NCBI RefSeq assembly: GCF_963678635.1
Contig: NC_087062.1
Span: 13,436,670-13,500,669 of the forward strand
Direction of reading: 5' to 3'
DNA: 64,000 bases
From: Symsagittifera roscoffensis
Taxonomy: Eukaryota > Xenacoelomorpha > Acoela > Convolutidae
Shown here: one piece after another, positions 60,971-64,000 of the stretch
Layout of the letters: the number at the start of each line of letters is the position of its first letter
Position numbering within the stretch: position 1 is the first letter of the stretch
Translations under genes and position numbers: made by a program
Notes under the pieces: generated by a model
Told to the model about the DNA's origin: nothing
Database searches by the model: none
Seen by the model: the letters and a program-made list of their open reading frames with translations, nothing else

Positions 60971-62835
60971 TACAGACTTAATTGAAAAAATCACTGAAAT
61001 ACTGAATATCTATGAAAAACATCCAAAATTTAAAGGCAAACCATCCCTCAAAAAATGGTGTAATTATTGCCGACGATACGGACACAGTATCTCCGAATGT
61101 AGACAAAAACAACAAGACAATCAGAATAAACCTCAAAAGCATAAAGAACCAAATAAATCGTTCTTTCAATACATGAAAAAAGATCAAAGCCTACCGAAAA
61201 AAAACATATATATTAAAAACAGTTCAGGAAAACCACTTCCGAACAACACCAATTACACAAGGAATCAATCATCATATAACTCAAGTTATAGAGGAAGATC
61301 ACCAGAACGAAGAAATACACAAAATTCTTCACAAAATAATTATAACCGATCGAATAGTCAAAATAACCAAAACAACTATTCCAGATCAAATTCCAATGCA
61401 AAGCAATTTGTTTCTGGATCCAGTTCCCAATCAAACCTAAGGAATATACACTATTCCAATAATCAATCACGAAACTCATCATACAACAGAAATAGAAACT
61501 ATTCACATAATAGAAATAGAAGTTATTCGAACAATCGAAATCAGAATCACCAGAACAATCGATCAAAAAGTATTTCATATTATAGATCAAACTATCACAG
61601 ATCAAATGATAATTATTGAAACAGATCACGAAACAATTCACAAAATCGAAATTCAAGTTACTATAATCGATATAGAAATTATTCCTAGTCAAAACACAGG
61701 ATTAATAACCATTATCATAATTCTAAACATCGATACAGAAGTAGTACACCAAAACTTCAAAGACATATTAATCAAGTACAGACAAATGAAGAAACAACAT
61801 CAGACCCTCCAGGTATTGATGACACAGGAAGTAACGAATTACAACTAAATCAGGTAAACTGTGGATCATCAGATACAGAAAGTGATACAGAAAATACCCT
61901 CTCTGTAAATCTGATAACAGTCGAAAACGACCATGAACCTGTCATATATGAACAACCTTTTACATCACATATATATGAAAATCAATTGGAACTCCTTCAC
62001 AATTACTATATTGGACCCACCGATACTACACAAACTACACAAGAAGTAAACGAAATAAACACGGTAATTAAACCCGATGAAAAAGGTGAAACACAATGCT
62101 CAAACACAAATAATATTTATCAAAATATACAGGAAGAACAACCCAGAGAAAAAATTTGGACAATACCATTTCTCTTGGAAAGCCCAAGAAACAAAGAATT
62201 TCAACCACCAGATCTTGAAATTGATTTTTTGATTGATTCAGGAGCAGAATCAAATATAATTAATATTCCCACATGGAATGAAATCAAAACATTACATCCA
62301 AAATTAACGCCTCTTGCAACCTCCAGTAAACTAGCAACAGCACAAGGATCAACATTAGTAAATTATGAAAAAATCCAATTATTCCTCCTCCCCACGAGAA
62401 CAATGGAGCAAAACAAAATTTTAAACAGACCGTTTAAACAAACATTTCATATTACTGATATTAAGCACAATATCATTGGCATACCATTTATATCTAAATT
62501 TATACCAATAATCAACATCTTAAATAGTAAAATACTAATCAAAGATAAGTACACAAAAACAAAAAATACAGCTCTAACATTTTTTCAAAGATTAAACAAA
62601 CAACCACCAGTCTTCTCAAAATTTTATCCAATTGATAATCAACAACGGAAACACCTGAAACCATTATCAGGAAATATATATAATTTTTCAATAAAACAAA
62701 ATCACCAGTATAATAAAAGTCAAAATAAACAACAACTTTTTATGTCAGACTTTGAATTTAAACCTATTCACAAATTCAAAATCACGATCTCATCTTTTAA
62801 ATATTTGAAAAACACGAATTCCGACATCATTTCGT
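60971..62835 (+). repeat. 1865-bp repeat unit with knuckle and protease (element B)
   Basis: The joint TTCGTTACAGACTTAATTG occurs at 60967 and 62832, exactly 1865 bases apart. In element A, CATTACACGTG continues into RT where this joint lies, so both joints are new. This unit is the only complete one of the three: zinc knuckle 61059-61100, full Asn/Arg/Ser-rich tail, protease and RT-proximal segment. Confidence 0.85.
61059..61619 (+). pseudogene. gag: Nucleocapsid with Asn-rich tail (element B, complete unit)
   Basis: The CCHC knuckle CNYCRRYGHSISEC is followed by a long low-complexity tail made of RNRNYSHNRNRSYSNNRN-type repeats, up to a stop at 61619. This composition suggests an RNA-binding disordered region. 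A second knuckle copy lies at 62924-62965. Confidence 0.75.
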
Positions 62836-62846
62836 TACAGACTTAA
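61986..62846 (+). pseudogene. pro: Protease and RT-proximal segment (element B)
   Basis: A 286-codon open frame, better preserved than in element A. LEIDFLIDSGAESNIINIP (about 62215-62270) is the aspartic protease active site, and KHNIIGIPFI the later conserved strand. It is cut off by the duplication joint at 62836 before the RT core, so it is a protease fragment rather than a working Gag-Pol. Confidence 0.75.
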
Positions 62847-63037
62847 TTGAAAAAATCACTGAAATACTGAATATCTATGAAAAACATCCAAAATTTAAAG
62901 GCAAACCATCCCTCAAAAAATGGTGTAATTATTGCCGACGATACGGACACAGTATCTCCGAATGTAGACAAAAACAACAAGACAATCAGAATAAACCTCA
63001 AAAGCATAAAGAACCAAATAAATCGTTCTATCAATAC

Positions 63038-63901
63038 ATGAAAAAAGATCAAAGCCTACCGAAAAAAAACATATATATTAAAAACAGTTCAGGAAAACCA
63101 CTTCCGAACAACACCAATTACACAAGGAATCAATCACCATATAACTCAAGTTATAGAGGAAGATCACCAGAACGAAGAAATACACAAAATTCTTCACAAA
63201 ATAATTATAACCGATCGAATAGTCAAAATAACCAAAACAACTATTCCAGATCAAATTCCAATGCAAAACAATTTGTTTCTGGATCCAGTTCCCAATCAAA
63301 CCTAAGGAATATACACTATTCCAATAATCAATCACGAAACTCATCATACAACAGAAATAGAAACTATTCACATAATAGAAATAGAAGTTATTCGAACAAT
63401 CGAAATCAGAATCACCAGAACAATCGATCAAAAACATTACATCCAAAATTAACGCCTCTTGCAACCTCCAGTAAACTAGCAACAGCACAAGGATCAACAT
63501 TAGTAAATTATGGAAAAATCCAATTATTTCTTCTCCCCACGAGAACAATGGAACAAAACAAAATTTTAAACAAACCATTTAAACAAATATTTCATATTAC
63601 TGATATTAAACACAATGTCATTGGCATACCATTTATGTCTAAATATATACCAACAATCAAAGATAAGTACACAAAAACAAAAAATACAGCCCTAACAATC
63701 TTCCAAAGATTAAACAAACAACCACCATCCTTCTCAAAATTTTACCCCATTATCATTTACCACTATCAGGGAATATATATAATTTTTCAAAAAAATAAGT
63801 TCACCAGTATGATAAAAGTCAAAATAAACAACAACTTTTCATGTCAGACTTCGAATTTAAACCTATTCACAACTTTTTCAAAATTACGATCTCATCCATA
63901 A
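63038..63901 (+). pseudogene. Nucleocapsid tail fused to post-protease segment (element B)
   Basis: A 287-codon open frame in the third repeat. The Asn-rich tail runs to NNRSK and then joins TLHPKLTPLATSSKLATAQG directly. The protease active site is lost by an in-frame deletion of about 720 bases with the same ATCAAAA joint as in the first repeat. From about 63529 the sequence follows element A, including absence of the 27-base segment, and not the other two repeats. Confidence 0.75.
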
Positions 63902-64000
63902 AATATTTGAAAAACACGAATTCCGACATCATTTCGTTACACGTGTATAACAATACACCGTATCATGTAACATTACCCTTAGGACTTTTAGGATATTGTG
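63902..64000 (+). pseudogene. pol: Start of RT region (element B, window edge)
   Basis: Colinear with 41391-41490 of element A (CACGTGTATAACAATACACC). The RT core itself lies beyond the window. Confidence 0.7.

Larger units (their letters stand above)
55793..64000 (+). mobile_element. Element B: second copy of the element A family, 5' part
   Basis: Same orientation and order as element A: LTR, primer site, ORF0, leader, basic ORF, gag, zinc knuckle, protease, start of RT. The window ends within the RT region. Identity to element A is high, but each copy has private stops and indels. Unlike A, the gag-pol junction is present in three partly deleted tandem copies (60.37-63.9 kb). The left flank is CTAG; the right flank is outside the window, so the target duplication cannot be checked. 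Confidence 0.9.

Overview
The window is animal nuclear DNA: AT-rich, with spliced genes, complex satellite repeats, several LTR retroelements and a 200-base assembly gap. The species cannot be fixed from sequence. Two host genes are recognisable, both on the minus strand: a PC-esterase (PCED1/FAM113-like) gene at 25.1-30.4 kb and the first three exons of a rhodopsin-class GPCR at 34.3-54.6 kb. Env-bearing Ty3/Gypsy elements and an intron-boundary oddity would fit a large-genome larvacean, among other invertebrates; this is a guess.

Layout. 1-20.45 kb is a mosaic array of diverged monomers of about 1.4 kb, arranged in longer duplicated blocks. 20.45-25.1 kb is gene-poor and holds one solo LTR. 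25.1-30.4 kb is the PCED1-like gene; its 4-kb intron contains a 2.9-kb terminal-inverted-repeat element with subterminal palindromes. 31.2-32.35 kb is the 3' end of a related LTR element in reverse orientation, running into the gap (32352-32551). 34.3-35.05 kb holds GPCR exons 3 and 2. 35108-53906 is element A, an almost complete 18.8-kb LTR retroelement flanked by a 4-bp GCAT duplication, lying antisense inside GPCR intron 1. GPCR exon 1 is at 54.44-54.61 kb. 55.47-55.79 kb looks like one end of a hAT-type MITE. Element B, a second copy of the same family, starts at 55793 and runs off the window.

Element A order: LTR, tRNA primer site, leader with repeated motifs and a 90-codon ORF (ORF0), a small basic ORF, gag with CCHC knuckle, aspartic protease, reverse transcriptase, RNase H, integrase, a hydrophobic and a P/S/T-rich segment, an env-like glycoprotein with membrane anchor, a further long ORF that overlaps the env tail by ATGA, a 1.7-kb 3' region, LTR. 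All coding parts carry stops or frameshifts, so the copy is dead. It has the layout of an errantivirus-like (env-bearing) element, with two ORFs (before gag and after env) for which I know no counterpart.

Most interesting points: the two extra ORFs; a palindrome in every LTR copy that shows a compensatory change between subfamilies; a gag stop codon shared by both copies; the tandemly duplicated, subfamily-chimeric gag-pol junction of element B; and the PCED1-intron TIR element.
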